7,488 nt of DNA. Origin: Desulfobacterales bacterium (lineage in GTDB: Bacteria; Desulfobacterota; Desulfobacteria; Desulfobacterales; JAFDCJ01). The position numbers and the translations under genes are program-made. This document shows, piece by piece, positions 1 to 6,115 of the stretch. Every line of letters begins with the position of its first letter. The stretch's first letter is position 1. The notes under the pieces were generated by a model, which did not search any database, had not been told where the DNA came from, and saw nothing but the letters and a program-made list of their open reading frames with translations. The stretch spans positions 1 through 7,488 of the forward strand of contig JAOZSC010000117.1 in the NCBI GenBank assembly GCA_029939875.1, given 5' to 3'.

Positions 1-657
1 AAAATTAAAAAGCCGCTGTACTTTATCGAAAACCAGCAAAACGGCCGCAACAAACATGACAAACTGGCACCATCCATGTCGGGTCTGATTTTAATCGCCC
101 ACATTAAAAATGGTGTGGAAATCGCCCGGGAAAATAAACTCGGATCGGTTATCATCGACACCATCGAACAGCATCATGGCACCAGCCTCATCAAATACTT
201 TTACGAAAAAGCCAGACAACGCAAAGGGGAGGAAAACGTCAACATTGACGATTTCAGATACCCCGGCCCCAAACCCCAGACCCGTGAAGCCGGTCTCGTC
301 ATGCTGGCCGATGTGGTAGAAGCGGCATCGCGAACCCTTGACAATCCGACACCTTCCAGGATTCAAGGCCTCGTCCAGAACCTGATCAACCAGATATTTT
401 CCGATGGCCAGCTGGACGAATGCGAATTGACGCTAAAAGATCTGCACAATATTGCCAAGAGCTTCAACAAGTTGTTATACGGAATCCATCACCATCGGAT
501 CGAATATACTGAAAAGCGCCCGCTGGCCGTTAAAAACGGCAAAGGAAGAGCCAAAAATGGAGGTTCTGATAGACAACAGGCAAAGCAGGCACCGGATCTT
601 GCTGAAGAGGATACGCCAAACGGTTCGGGTCATCTTAAACGCCTTGGACTGTCCTGA
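1..657 (+). CDS. pgpH: 7TM-HD family phosphohydrolase, C-terminal part (PgpH-like)
   Basis: The reading frame is open from the window edge, so only the last 218 residues are present; the extracellular domain, the seven membrane segments and the first HD motif lie upstream. The visible part is the cytoplasmic HD domain: the segment starting HDKLAPSMSGLILIAH (residues 19-34), QHHGTSLI (57-64), the signature YPGPKPQTREAG (87-98) and LADVVEAASR (103-112), which supplies late metal-ligand residues. Characterised members (Listeria PgpH) hydrolyse cyclic di-AMP to pApA at the inner membrane; applying that substrate here is inference. Conserved sequence ends at HHRIEY (about residue 169). The last 49 residues are polar and unlike the family, and the final 101 nt overlap ybeY in another frame. 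Pairing with ybeY is typical of this family, and phoH would be expected just upstream, outside the window. Confidence 0.88.
   Translation, partial: KIKKPLYFIENQQNGRNKHDKLAPSMSGLILIAHIKNGVEIARENKLGSVIIDTIEQHHGTSLIKYFYEKARQRKGEENVNIDDFRYPGPKPQTREAGLVMLADVVEAASRTLDNPTPSRIQGLVQNLINQIFSDGQLDECELTLKDLHNIAKSFNKLLYGIHHHRIEYTEKRPLAVKNGKGRAKNGGSDRQQAKQAPDLAEEDTPNGSGHLKRLGLS
544..550 (+). promoter_or_regulatory. ybeY ribosome binding site
   Basis: GGAAGAG ends 6 nt before the ATG at 557. It lies inside the coding sequence of the HD gene. It supports 557 as the ybeY start rather than the in-frame ATG at 452, whose extra 35 residues do not look like YbeY. Confidence 0.6.
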
Positions 658-1000
658 GGGAGAAATCTCCATCCTGATCGTGGATGACTCCCGGATAGAA
701 GAGCTGAACCGTCAATATCTCCAGCGCCGGGGGCCTACAAACGTAATCGCGTTTGCCATGCGAGACGGTGAGTTTTCACACGTAAGCCCCCAACTGCTGG
801 GAGATGTCGTGGTCTCGATGGATACTGCTGCCCGGGAAGCTGCAAATGCCGGTATCTCACCTGAAACAAGATTCGATGAACTTCTGGTGCACGGTATTTT
901 GCATCTATTCGGTTATGACCATGAAACATCAGACCAAGATGCCCGTGCAATGGAAAAAAAAAGTCAAGAACTGTTGAAAGTAATCGAGCGTCTTAAATAG
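557..1000 (+). CDS. ybeY: Endoribonuclease YbeY (rRNA maturation factor)
   Basis: A 147-residue protein of normal family length. YbeY is a zinc-dependent single-strand endoribonuclease that acts in 16S rRNA 3'-end maturation and 70S ribosome quality control in the cytoplasm. The diagnostic zinc motif HGILHLFGYDH is complete at residues 112-122 (ligands H112, H116, H122). TNVIAF (61-66) and LLGDVVVS (80-87) are the other two family blocks; TNVIAFAM replaces the more usual TNVLSFP. The start MEVLIDNRQ resembles delta-proteobacterial YbeY N-termini and has a ribosome binding site at 544-550. The first 101 nt overlap the end of the HD gene, so translation is probably coupled to it. The identification is secure. 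The start is somewhat less certain, because the same frame extends upstream to 452. Confidence 0.95.
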   Translation: MEVLIDNRQSRHRILLKRIRQTVRVILNALDCPEGEISILIVDDSRIEELNRQYLQRRGPTNVIAFAMRDGEFSHVSPQLLGDVVVSMDTAAREAANAGISPETRFDELLVHGILHLFGYDHETSDQDARAMEKKSQELLKVIERLK

Positions 1001-1040
1001 ACCTTAATGTTGCAACGTTGAGGCAGACAGTGAGTGGGTG

Positions 1041-1076
1041 TAACCTTTGAACCTTGAACTCTGAACCTGGAACCAA
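1041..1076 (+). repeat. Degenerate 7-bp tandem repeat (GAACCTN)
   Basis: Successive units are TAACCTTT (8-nt variant, 1041-1048), GAACCTT (1049-1055), GAACTCT (1056-1062), GAACCTG (1063-1069) and the partial GAACCAA (1070-1076). The tract sits between the ybeY stop and the pdxJ ribosome binding site, in the only sizeable gap (102 nt) of the main operon. It encodes nothing obvious and has no hairpin. It resembles the short tandemly repeated heptamers seen in some bacterial intergenic regions. Confidence 0.7.
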
Positions 1077-1087
1077 TCAGTTTCGGC

Positions 1088-1093
1088 AAGGAG
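1088..1093 (+). promoter_or_regulatory. pdxJ ribosome binding site
   Basis: AAGGAG with a 9-nt spacer to the ATG at 1103. It lies just downstream of the heptamer repeat tract and fixes the pdxJ start. Confidence 0.75.
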
Positions 1094-1102
1094 AATTTAC
1101 GG

Positions 1103-1822
1103 ATGGCAGGATTAACAGTCAAAATTGACCAGGTGGCGACTTTGCGAAGGTCCCGTAAAAGCCAGTTTCCAGACCCCGTTGCGGCCGCCATTTTGGCCGA
1201 ACTGGCCGGCACCGACGGCATCACAGTCCACCTGCGCAAAGATCGCCGCCACATCCAGGACCGGGATGTCCGTATTTTGCGCAGCGTGGTGCAGACCAAA
1301 CTGATCCTGGAGATGGCATCCACCTCGGAGATGGTGGGCGTCGCCCTGGATATCAAACCTGATCTGGTTACCCTGGTGCCGGAAAAGCGCGAAGAGTTTT
1401 CCAATGACGGGGGTCTGGATCTCATTGTGCACCAGAACGACATTGCAGAAACAGTGACCACCTTGCAAAACAGCGGTATCCCGACCGGACTGCTGGTGGA
1501 TACGGATCCCGAGCATATCAAACTGGCCCACCGAAGCGGGGCTGCCATGGTGCAAATCCATGCCGGTATATACTGCGACGCCAAAACGGCTCAAAAAAGG
1601 AATCAGGCCTTTTCGAAAATCATAGATGCCGTTAAGCTCGCTCACCGGCTGAAATTCAGTGTCCAGCTCGGCCGAGGATTGTGCTATAAAACCGTCAAGG
1701 CTTTTAAAGGCATCGATGAAATTGACGAGTTCGGCATCGGCCACAGCATTGTGTCCAGGGCTCTGCTGACGGGGATGCGAGCGGCCGTGGAGGAAATGGC
1801 AGCATTGATACGGATGTTATAA
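1103..1822 (+). CDS. pdxJ: PdxJ-family protein (pyridoxine 5'-phosphate synthase) with altered active site
   Basis: A 239-residue TIM-barrel protein of normal PdxJ length. PdxJ condenses 1-deoxyxylulose 5-phosphate with 3-amino-2-oxopropyl phosphate (from PdxA) to give pyridoxine 5'-phosphate. Family blocks are clear: DGITVHLRKDRRHIQDRDVR (38-57), LVPEKREE (91-98), GGLD (103-106) and GIGHSIVSRAL (211-221). The retained residues are H43, R45, H50, E70 (E. coli E72), G192 and the phosphate-site G213-H214. With a constant offset of two from E. coli, several invariant positions differ: N9 to K7, H12 to Q10, E48 to K46, N70 to I68, E153 to Q151, N190 to Q188, H193 to R191 and N213 to G211. E153 and H193 are active-site residues, so activity is doubtful although fold and family are certain. 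AAGGAG at 1088-1093, 9 nt before the ATG, supports the start. acpS, a common partner after pdxJ, is absent here. Confidence 0.88.
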   Translation: MAGLTVKIDQVATLRRSRKSQFPDPVAAAILAELAGTDGITVHLRKDRRHIQDRDVRILRSVVQTKLILEMASTSEMVGVALDIKPDLVTLVPEKREEFSNDGGLDLIVHQNDIAETVTTLQNSGIPTGLLVDTDPEHIKLAHRSGAAMVQIHAGIYCDAKTAQKRNQAFSKIIDAVKLAHRLKFSVQLGRGLCYKTVKAFKGIDEIDEFGIGHSIVSRALLTGMRAAVEEMAALIRML

Positions 1823-1845
1823 ACTCCAAACAACATGGCAAACAA

Positions 1846-3408
1846 ATGATACTGGTAACAGCCGGTGAAATACAGGAGATGGACCAGCGCACCATTGAAT
1901 CTTTCGGTCTTCCCGGAAGGGTATTGATGGAAAATGCGGGGCGCGGGGCAACCCGAATTTTGCTGGAACAATTTTCGGATATCAAGAACAAGCGGGTGGG
2001 CGTAATTGCCGGCTGCGGCAATAATGGCGGTGACGGTTTTGTGATCGCCCGCGGTCTGAGCCAGCGGGGCATCCGGGTATCGGTGTATCTGCTGTCCGAC
2101 AGCCGCCGGGTCACAGGCGATGCCGCCGCCAATCTGGAATTGCTCAAACCGATAGCGGTCCCGACAATTGAACTTCCGGATGAAGATGCGTTTAACCGGC
2201 ATAAGGAGGCCATGACCGAAATCGAAATCTGGGTGGACGCCATACTGGGAACCGGATTAAAATCAACGGTCAAAGGATACTTTAAAACCGTCATCGACTT
2301 TATCAATTCCCGGCACCGGCCGGTGCTGGCTGTCGACATTGCTTCAGGGCTGGATTCAGACACCGGGCAGGTCTGCGGCGCATGCATCCGGGCCCAGACA
2401 ACGGCAACCTTCGGATTCGCCAAAACCGGGCACATGGTTTATCCAGGGGCCCACTGGACCGGAAATCTTGAAGTCATCGATATCGGGATTCCCCCTCACA
2501 TTGTCCAAAGCGTGGATCCCCGGCAATTCCTGGTGACCCCCCGGCGGGTCAGATCCTGCCTGCCGCCGCGGGCAGACGATATCCACAAAGGCATCACCGG
2601 TCATCTGCTGGTGGTCGCCGGCTCACGCGACAAAACCGGTGCGGCCGCCATGACCGCCACTGCCGCCTTGCGGGCCGGAGCCGGGCTGGTAACCCTGGCA
2701 AGCGGGGCCAGTGCAAACACAGTGGTGGCAACACGGGCAATGGAAGTTATGACCACCTCGCTGCCCGAGGATCAGCAGGGAATAATTGCAGAATCCGCTT
2801 TTGACGCCATCGAAAAACAGATGGCCGGTAAAAAATGCATGGCCCTTGGCCCGGGACTCGGTCAGACCGCTGGCATCCAGCGCCTCGTTCGCCGCATCAT
2901 CGAGCACAGCCCCATTTCCCTGGTGGTGGATGCCGACGGCATCAACGCCCTGGCCGGCCATACCCGCCTTCTTAAAAAGGCTTGCGTTCCGGTCATTTTA
3001 ACCCCTCATCCCGGTGAAATGGCCCGCCTGTTGGATACCCGGACCGAAGTGATCCAGCAGGATCGAATCGGCTGCGCCCGCAATTTTGCCACCGAATTCA
3101 ATGTTTACCTGGTTCTCAAAGGTTCCCGCACGGTTATCGCCCGCCCCGACGGCAGGATTTTTATCAATCCCACCGGCAATGCCGGGATGGCGTCGGCCGG
3201 CATGGGCGACGTGCTGACCGGGTTCATCGCCGGTCTGGTCGCTCAGGGGCTGACGGCCGGATGTGCCGCGCTGGCAGGTGTCTATCTTCACGGTGCGACG
3301 GCCGACAGTCTGGCGGCCGCCATGGGACCCTATGGTTATCTTGCCGGCGAGATCCTGCAGGCCATGCCCGGAGAAATTAAAAAAATTGTATGCGATTCCC
3401 ATCGCTAA
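1846..3408 (+). CDS. nnr: Bifunctional NAD(P)HX epimerase / ADP-dependent NAD(P)HX dehydratase
   Basis: A 520-residue fusion that repairs hydrated NADH and NADPH. The N-terminal YjeF_N epimerase domain (about 1-215) interconverts R- and S-NAD(P)HX; it carries GNNGGDGFVIARGL (58-71), DAILGTGL (131-138) and VDIASGLDSDTG (163-174). The C-terminal ribokinase-like dehydratase domain (about 235-515) restores NAD(P)H from the S epimer using ADP. It shows HKGITGHLLVVAGS (247-260), VDADGINAL (361-369), TPHPGEMARL (386-395), LKGSRTVI (424-431) and the nucleotide/catalytic loop NAGMASAGMGDVLTG (445-459). Both active sites look intact and the length is normal for the bacterial fusion. The start MILVTAGEIQEMDQ matches the family's usual N-terminus, although no clear Shine-Dalgarno precedes it. 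It follows pdxJ by 23 nt, so translation probably depends on coupling. Confidence 0.96.
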   Translation: MILVTAGEIQEMDQRTIESFGLPGRVLMENAGRGATRILLEQFSDIKNKRVGVIAGCGNNGGDGFVIARGLSQRGIRVSVYLLSDSRRVTGDAAANLELLKPIAVPTIELPDEDAFNRHKEAMTEIEIWVDAILGTGLKSTVKGYFKTVIDFINSRHRPVLAVDIASGLDSDTGQVCGACIRAQTTATFGFAKTGHMVYPGAHWTGNLEVIDIGIPPHIVQSVDPRQFLVTPRRVRSCLPPRADDIHKGITGHLLVVAGSRDKTGAAAMTATAALRAGAGLVTLASGASANTVVATRAMEVMTTSLPEDQQGIIAESAFDAIEKQMAGKKCMALGPGLGQTAGIQRLVRRIIEHSPISLVVDADGINALAGHTRLLKKACVPVILTPHPGEMARLLDTRTEVIQQDRIGCARNFATEFNVYLVLKGSRTVIARPDGRIFINPTGNAGMASAGMGDVLTGFIAGLVAQGLTAGCAALAGVYLHGATADSLAAAMGPYGYLAGEILQAMPGEIKKIVCDSHR

Positions 3409-3425
3409 ATTATCAACTGTTGGCT

Positions 3426-3941
3426 ATGGCCAGTCAAAAAATCGACATCACAACCCGCAGTGTCAGCGAAACCCGGAAACTGGGGCAGCAACTCGGAGCA
3501 GAGATCCATCACCCGCTGATCATCGCACTGACCGGAGAGCTGGGAAGCGGGAAAACCGCTTTTGTTCAGGGTCTGGCCACCGGGCTCGGTGTCCCGAAAA
3601 AATATTACATCACCAGCCCGACCTACACTTTGATCCACGAGTTTCCCGGCCGCCGGCCTTTGATCCACGTCGACCTGTATCGTTTGAATTATGCCGCCGA
3701 TTTTGAAGATATCGGCCTCGACGAGGTGCTGCATCGGGAGGCCGTGGTTGCCGTTGAATGGGCGGACCGACTATTCGAGTCACTGCCCGATGACCACCTG
3801 GGCCTGACCCTTGAAATCGTGGATGATGAAATCCGACGCATCCGTATGATTGCCGGTGGACATGCGACCGTAAATTTGCTAAAAGCCCTACAACAGCAAA
3901 ATAGATTAACCCGTGGAATCAAATACAAACCATCCTGTTGA
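3426..3941 (+). CDS. tsaE: tRNA threonylcarbamoyladenosine biosynthesis ATPase TsaE
   Basis: A 171-residue P-loop ATPase. TsaE works with TsaB and TsaD to make the universal t6A modification at position 37 of ANN-decoding tRNAs, driving turnover of the TsaBD complex by ATP hydrolysis. The Walker A motif GELGSGKT is at residues 37-44, SPTYTLIHEF (switch-like segment) at 64-73, HVDLYRL (family signature) at 81-87 and VEWADRL at 110-116. The start at 3426 gives a family-like N-terminus and a 17-nt gap after nnr. An in-frame ATG at 3390 would add 12 unlike residues and overlap nnr by 19 nt. Neither start has a convincing ribosome binding site, so the start is uncertain. The last 15 or so residues (QQQNRLTRGIKYKPSC) are a polar tail beyond the usual domain end. 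Confidence 0.94.
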   Translation: MASQKIDITTRSVSETRKLGQQLGAEIHHPLIIALTGELGSGKTAFVQGLATGLGVPKKYYITSPTYTLIHEFPGRRPLIHVDLYRLNYAADFEDIGLDEVLHREAVVAVEWADRLFESLPDDHLGLTLEIVDDEIRRIRMIAGGHATVNLLKALQQQNRLTRGIKYKPSC

Positions 3942-3947
3942 GGAAGC

Positions 3948-5171
3948 ATGAGTCTAATCGTACAAAAATACGGAGGAACGTCGGTGGCGGATCTCAGGCG
4001 TATTCGCCTCGTTGCCAAGCGAGTGGCCAAAACCTATGACCAGGGACACAATGTGATCGTTGTCCTGTCGGCCATGGCAGGGATTACCGACAGCCTGATC
4101 GAAATGGCCTACACTGCCGCCGAATCGCCGGACAAACGTGAACTGGATGTACTGCTGGCCACTGGAGAGCAAACCACGTCCGCCCTGCTGGCCATGGTTT
4201 TGAAATCCATGCAGTATCCCGCCCAGTCTCTTCTCGGGCACCAGGTGGAAGTCATTACCAATCAATGCTTCGGCAATGCCCGTATTATGGATATTAAAGC
4301 CGGGTGGATCCAACAGCTGCTGGCCGACAGAAATATTGTGGTGGTAGCCGGATTCCAGGGATGCGATGAACGGGGCAATATCACCACCCTCGGAAGGGGC
4401 GGATCCGACACCTCCGCGGTGGCCATTGCCGCCGCGCTCAAAGCCGATGTTTGTGAAATCTATACCGATGTGGACGGTATTTATACGGCCGATCCCAATA
4501 TCTGTGAAAAAGCACGCAAACTTTCGGTCATTTCATACGAAGAAATGCTGAACATGGCCAGCCTGGGCGCCAGGGTGCTGCAAATCCGATCGGTGGGGTT
4601 TGCCAAAAAATACAATATCCCGGTGCACGTCCGGTCGTCGTTCAGTGAAGAGGAGGGAACCATGGTCGTCAATGAAAATTCAGGTATGGAACGCCTGGTG
4701 GTCTCGGGCGTCACCCACGATAAAAACCAGGCCCGCATCACGTTGAAGAAGGTACCGGACCAGCCTGGAATCGCCGCGAAAATATTTACACCCATCACCA
4801 AAGCCGGGATTGTGGTGGACATGATCATTCAAAACACGAGGGCTGAAGGACAAACCGACCTGACGTTCACGGTACCAAAAAATGATTTTAAGCGGGCCTT
4901 TGAAATCCAGCAGAAAATAGCGCAGCAAATTGGTGCTGAAGATGTATTCGGCGATGAGAACATCGCCAAGGTATCGGTAATCGGCGTCGGCATGAAGGAT
5001 CACTCGGGGGTGGCCTCCACAATGTTTTCCACTCTCGCCCGGGAAAACATCAACATAATGATGATCAGCACCTCGGAGATCCGGATCTCCTGCATTGTGG
5101 AGGAAAAGTACACCGAATTGGCCATCAGGGTGCTGCACAGCGCCTTTGGGCTGGATGATGATAAAAGTTAA
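3948..5171 (+). CDS. lysC: Aspartate kinase (alpha subunit, tandem ACT domains)
   Basis: A 407-residue monofunctional aspartokinase. It phosphorylates aspartate, the first step toward lysine, threonine, methionine and diaminopimelate. The amino-acid kinase domain spans about 1-240: KYGGTSV (7-13), VLSAMAGITDSL (39-50), ATGEQ (71-75), TTLGRGGSDTSAVA (146-159), YTDVDGIYTADP (172-183) and MASLGARVLQ (203-212). Two regulatory ACT domains follow (about 262-335 and 342-402), so feedback inhibition by lysine and/or threonine is expected. There is no homoserine dehydrogenase fusion. GAGG at 3940-3943, overlapping the tsaE stop, sits 4 nt before the ATG; the 6-nt gap implies coupled translation. A strong internal start at 4662 could yield a separate beta subunit. 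It appears to be the last large gene of the operon. Confidence 0.97.
   Translation: MSLIVQKYGGTSVADLRRIRLVAKRVAKTYDQGHNVIVVLSAMAGITDSLIEMAYTAAESPDKRELDVLLATGEQTTSALLAMVLKSMQYPAQSLLGHQVEVITNQCFGNARIMDIKAGWIQQLLADRNIVVVAGFQGCDERGNITTLGRGGSDTSAVAIAAALKADVCEIYTDVDGIYTADPNICEKARKLSVISYEEMLNMASLGARVLQIRSVGFAKKYNIPVHVRSSFSEEEGTMVVNENSGMERLVVSGVTHDKNQARITLKKVPDQPGIAAKIFTPITKAGIVVDMIIQNTRAEGQTDLTFTVPKNDFKRAFEIQQKIAQQIGAEDVFGDENIAKVSVIGVGMKDHSGVASTMFSTLARENINIMMISTSEIRISCIVEEKYTELAIRVLHSAFGLDDDKS
4651..4656 (+). promoter_or_regulatory. Internal ribosome binding site for putative LysC beta subunit
   Basis: A perfect AGGAGG lies 5 nt upstream of an in-frame ATG at 4662 (M239 of LysC), at the junction between the kinase and ACT domains. 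It is a better Shine-Dalgarno than that of any annotated start in the plus-strand operon. The bases encode Glu-Glu-Gly of a family-conserved segment, so protein constraint could also explain them. Confidence 0.5.
4662..5171 (+). CDS. Putative aspartokinase beta subunit (internal in-frame start within lysC)
   Basis: The in-frame ATG at LysC codon 239, preceded by AGGAGG, would give a 169-residue protein made of both ACT domains without kinase activity. In Bacillus subtilis aspartokinase II and Corynebacterium LysC, an in-frame internal start at about this place makes the beta subunit of an alpha2beta2 enzyme, where the ACT domains form the effector-binding interface. Length and position agree with those cases. 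That it is actually translated here is inference from the start signal; many LysC proteins of similar layout are drawn as single products. Confidence 0.45.
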   Translation: MVVNENSGMERLVVSGVTHDKNQARITLKKVPDQPGIAAKIFTPITKAGIVVDMIIQNTRAEGQTDLTFTVPKNDFKRAFEIQQKIAQQIGAEDVFGDENIAKVSVIGVGMKDHSGVASTMFSTLARENINIMMISTSEIRISCIVEEKYTELAIRVLHSAFGLDDDKS

Positions 5172-5267
5172 AGTCTGGCCTGGAAGTTGTATTTCGAGGC
5201 GTTTGCGAATCCATGGGTGCAACCTATGAAGTAAATTATTTACAGGGGTATCCCCCACTGATTAACT
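5172..5267. other. Spacer after lysC with two adjacent palindromes
   Basis: Ninety-six bases with no convincing coding sequence and no rho-independent terminator. It holds the perfect palindrome GTAAATTATTTAC (5231-5243) followed after one base by GGGGTATCCCC (5245-5255), which can form a 4-bp stem. No good promoter or ribosome binding site is seen for the small gene that follows. Confidence 0.5.
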
Positions 5268-5363
5268 ATGAAAAAATTCAGTTCCGATCAACTCATTTTT
5301 GTATTTCTGCTGGCGGCCGTCATCCTGGGTCTCGCCGTCTACCGGGTTTTCAATATTTTTTAA
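5268..5363 (+). CDS. Putative 31-residue single-pass membrane peptide
   Basis: The predicted peptide has a short polar, basic start (MKKFSSDQ), one uninterrupted hydrophobic stretch of about 20 residues (roughly 9-28) and a short end (VFNIF). That is the layout of a small inner-membrane protein with a single helix. I do not recognise a family. It begins 96 nt after lysC on the same strand and stops at TAA 5361-5363, interlocked with the stop of convergent pyrF. In favour: a clean membrane-protein pattern and a neat fit in the gap. Against: no visible Shine-Dalgarno before the ATG and the short length, at which chance open frames are common. Confidence 0.45.
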   Translation: MKKFSSDQLIFVFLLAAVILGLAVYRVFNIF

Positions 5364-6079
5364 ATGACCGCTTCAATCTCGTCGGCCACCCGTTGTGCTG
5401 CCCTCCGGGGATCAGCGGCATCCCGGATCGGTCTACCGATCACCAGGTAATCTGATCCATTTTCCACGGCTCCGGCCGGGGTTGCAATCCGCTGCTGATC
5501 ATCTTTTTTCCCGGCTGCCCATAAGGGCCGGATTCCCGGCGTGACAGTGACAAACTCACTTCCCAGATGTTCTTTGATTTTCACGGCTTCCAGCCCGGAA
5601 CAAACCACACCGGCGCATCCGGCCGTTTGAGCCATTTGGGCCCTTTTTAAAACGAGTGCGGACAAATCCGTATAAAAATCGGAACGATATCCGGCAGTCC
5701 GAATATCTTCTGCACAAACGCTGGTCAGCACCGTAACCCCCAGGATGCCGACTTTCCCCCGGCTGCCGGCAACCGCAGCTTCCAGCATTTTTGGCGTTTC
5801 ACCGCAATGAACGGTGGCAAACTGGATCCCGAAGTCGACGACACCCGCCATCGCCCGAAACACGGTGACCGGGATATCATGCAGTTTCAGATCCAGAAAG
5901 ACCCCGGCCGGCCCGGCCGAGTTGATAAGCTGCACGACCTGCACTCCGCAGCGGATAAACAGCTCGAGGCCGACCTTGAACAGCCCCACGTGATCGGCCA
6001 GCAGTTCAACATAACGCCTGGCCTCATCTTCTGAAGCGACATCCAGGGGGAAAATAATGTAGTCTTTAGCGTGCCGCAT
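5360..6079 (-). CDS. pyrF: Orotidine 5'-phosphate decarboxylase
   Basis: A 239-residue TIM-barrel enzyme of the short bacterial class. It converts orotidine 5'-phosphate to UMP, the last step of de novo pyrimidine synthesis. The charged catalytic network is intact: D13 in PLDV, K35 in FKVGLE, and the signature DLKLHDIP at 63-70 with D63, K65 and D68. TVLTS (116-120), TPGIRP (180-185) with the following loop to QQRIATP (195-201), and phosphate-binding IGRPI (215-219) complete the site. The common Asn after the signature (HDIPNTV) is Val here, a tolerated position. GAGG lies 8 nt before the ATG and a TATAAT-like box lies about 30 nt upstream, so it may have its own promoter. It points toward the lysC operon and shares a TTAA with the small gene's stop. 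Confidence 0.97.
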   Translation of the reverse strand: MRHAKDYIIFPLDVASEDEARRYVELLADHVGLFKVGLELFIRCGVQVVQLINSAGPAGVFLDLKLHDIPVTVFRAMAGVVDFGIQFATVHCGETPKMLEAAVAGSRGKVGILGVTVLTSVCAEDIRTAGYRSDFYTDLSALVLKRAQMAQTAGCAGVVCSGLEAVKIKEHLGSEFVTVTPGIRPLWAAGKKDDQQRIATPAGAVENGSDYLVIGRPIRDAADPRRAAQRVADEIEAVI

Positions 6080-6087
6080 ATTAATAA

Positions 6088-6091
6088 CCTC
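6088..6091 (-). promoter_or_regulatory. pyrF ribosome binding site
   Basis: The minus strand reads GTGAGG, then TTATTAAT, then ATG. GAGG is 8 nt from the start codon at 6077-6079 and supports that start. Confidence 0.6.
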
Positions 6092-6109
6092 ACCCGAATA
6101 AGCCGGAAT

Positions 6110-6115
6110 ATTATA
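6110..6115 (-). promoter_or_regulatory. Possible pyrF promoter -10 box
   Basis: A perfect TATAAT reads on the minus strand about 30 nt upstream of the pyrF ATG, inside an 8-bp palindrome (ATTATAAT, 6110-6117), so it also occurs on the plus strand. No good TTGACA-like -35 lies 16-18 nt further upstream (TACCTT at 17 nt), so the call rests on the -10 box and its position alone. Confidence 0.3.

Noticed and set aside
452..556. Upstream in-frame ATG giving a 182-residue YbeY
   Set aside because: The extra 35 residues do not resemble YbeY, and the ATG at 557 has a ribosome binding site and a family-like start.
964..1584. A 206-codon minus-strand open frame opposite pdxJ
   Set aside because: Fully antisense to clear PdxJ family blocks; the translation is low-complexity Ser/Arg-rich with no recognisable domain.
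1704..2435. A 243-codon minus-strand open frame opposite the pdxJ end and nnr start
   Set aside because: It lies antisense to two well-conserved genes, and its Ser/Arg/Pro-rich translation has no family-like motifs. It is a by-product of codon bias on the other strand.
5213..5455. An 80-codon plus-strand frame between lysC and pyrF
   Set aside because: It runs into the conserved pyrF coding region on the opposite strand and has no protein-like features. The 31-codon frame within the same span is the better candidate.
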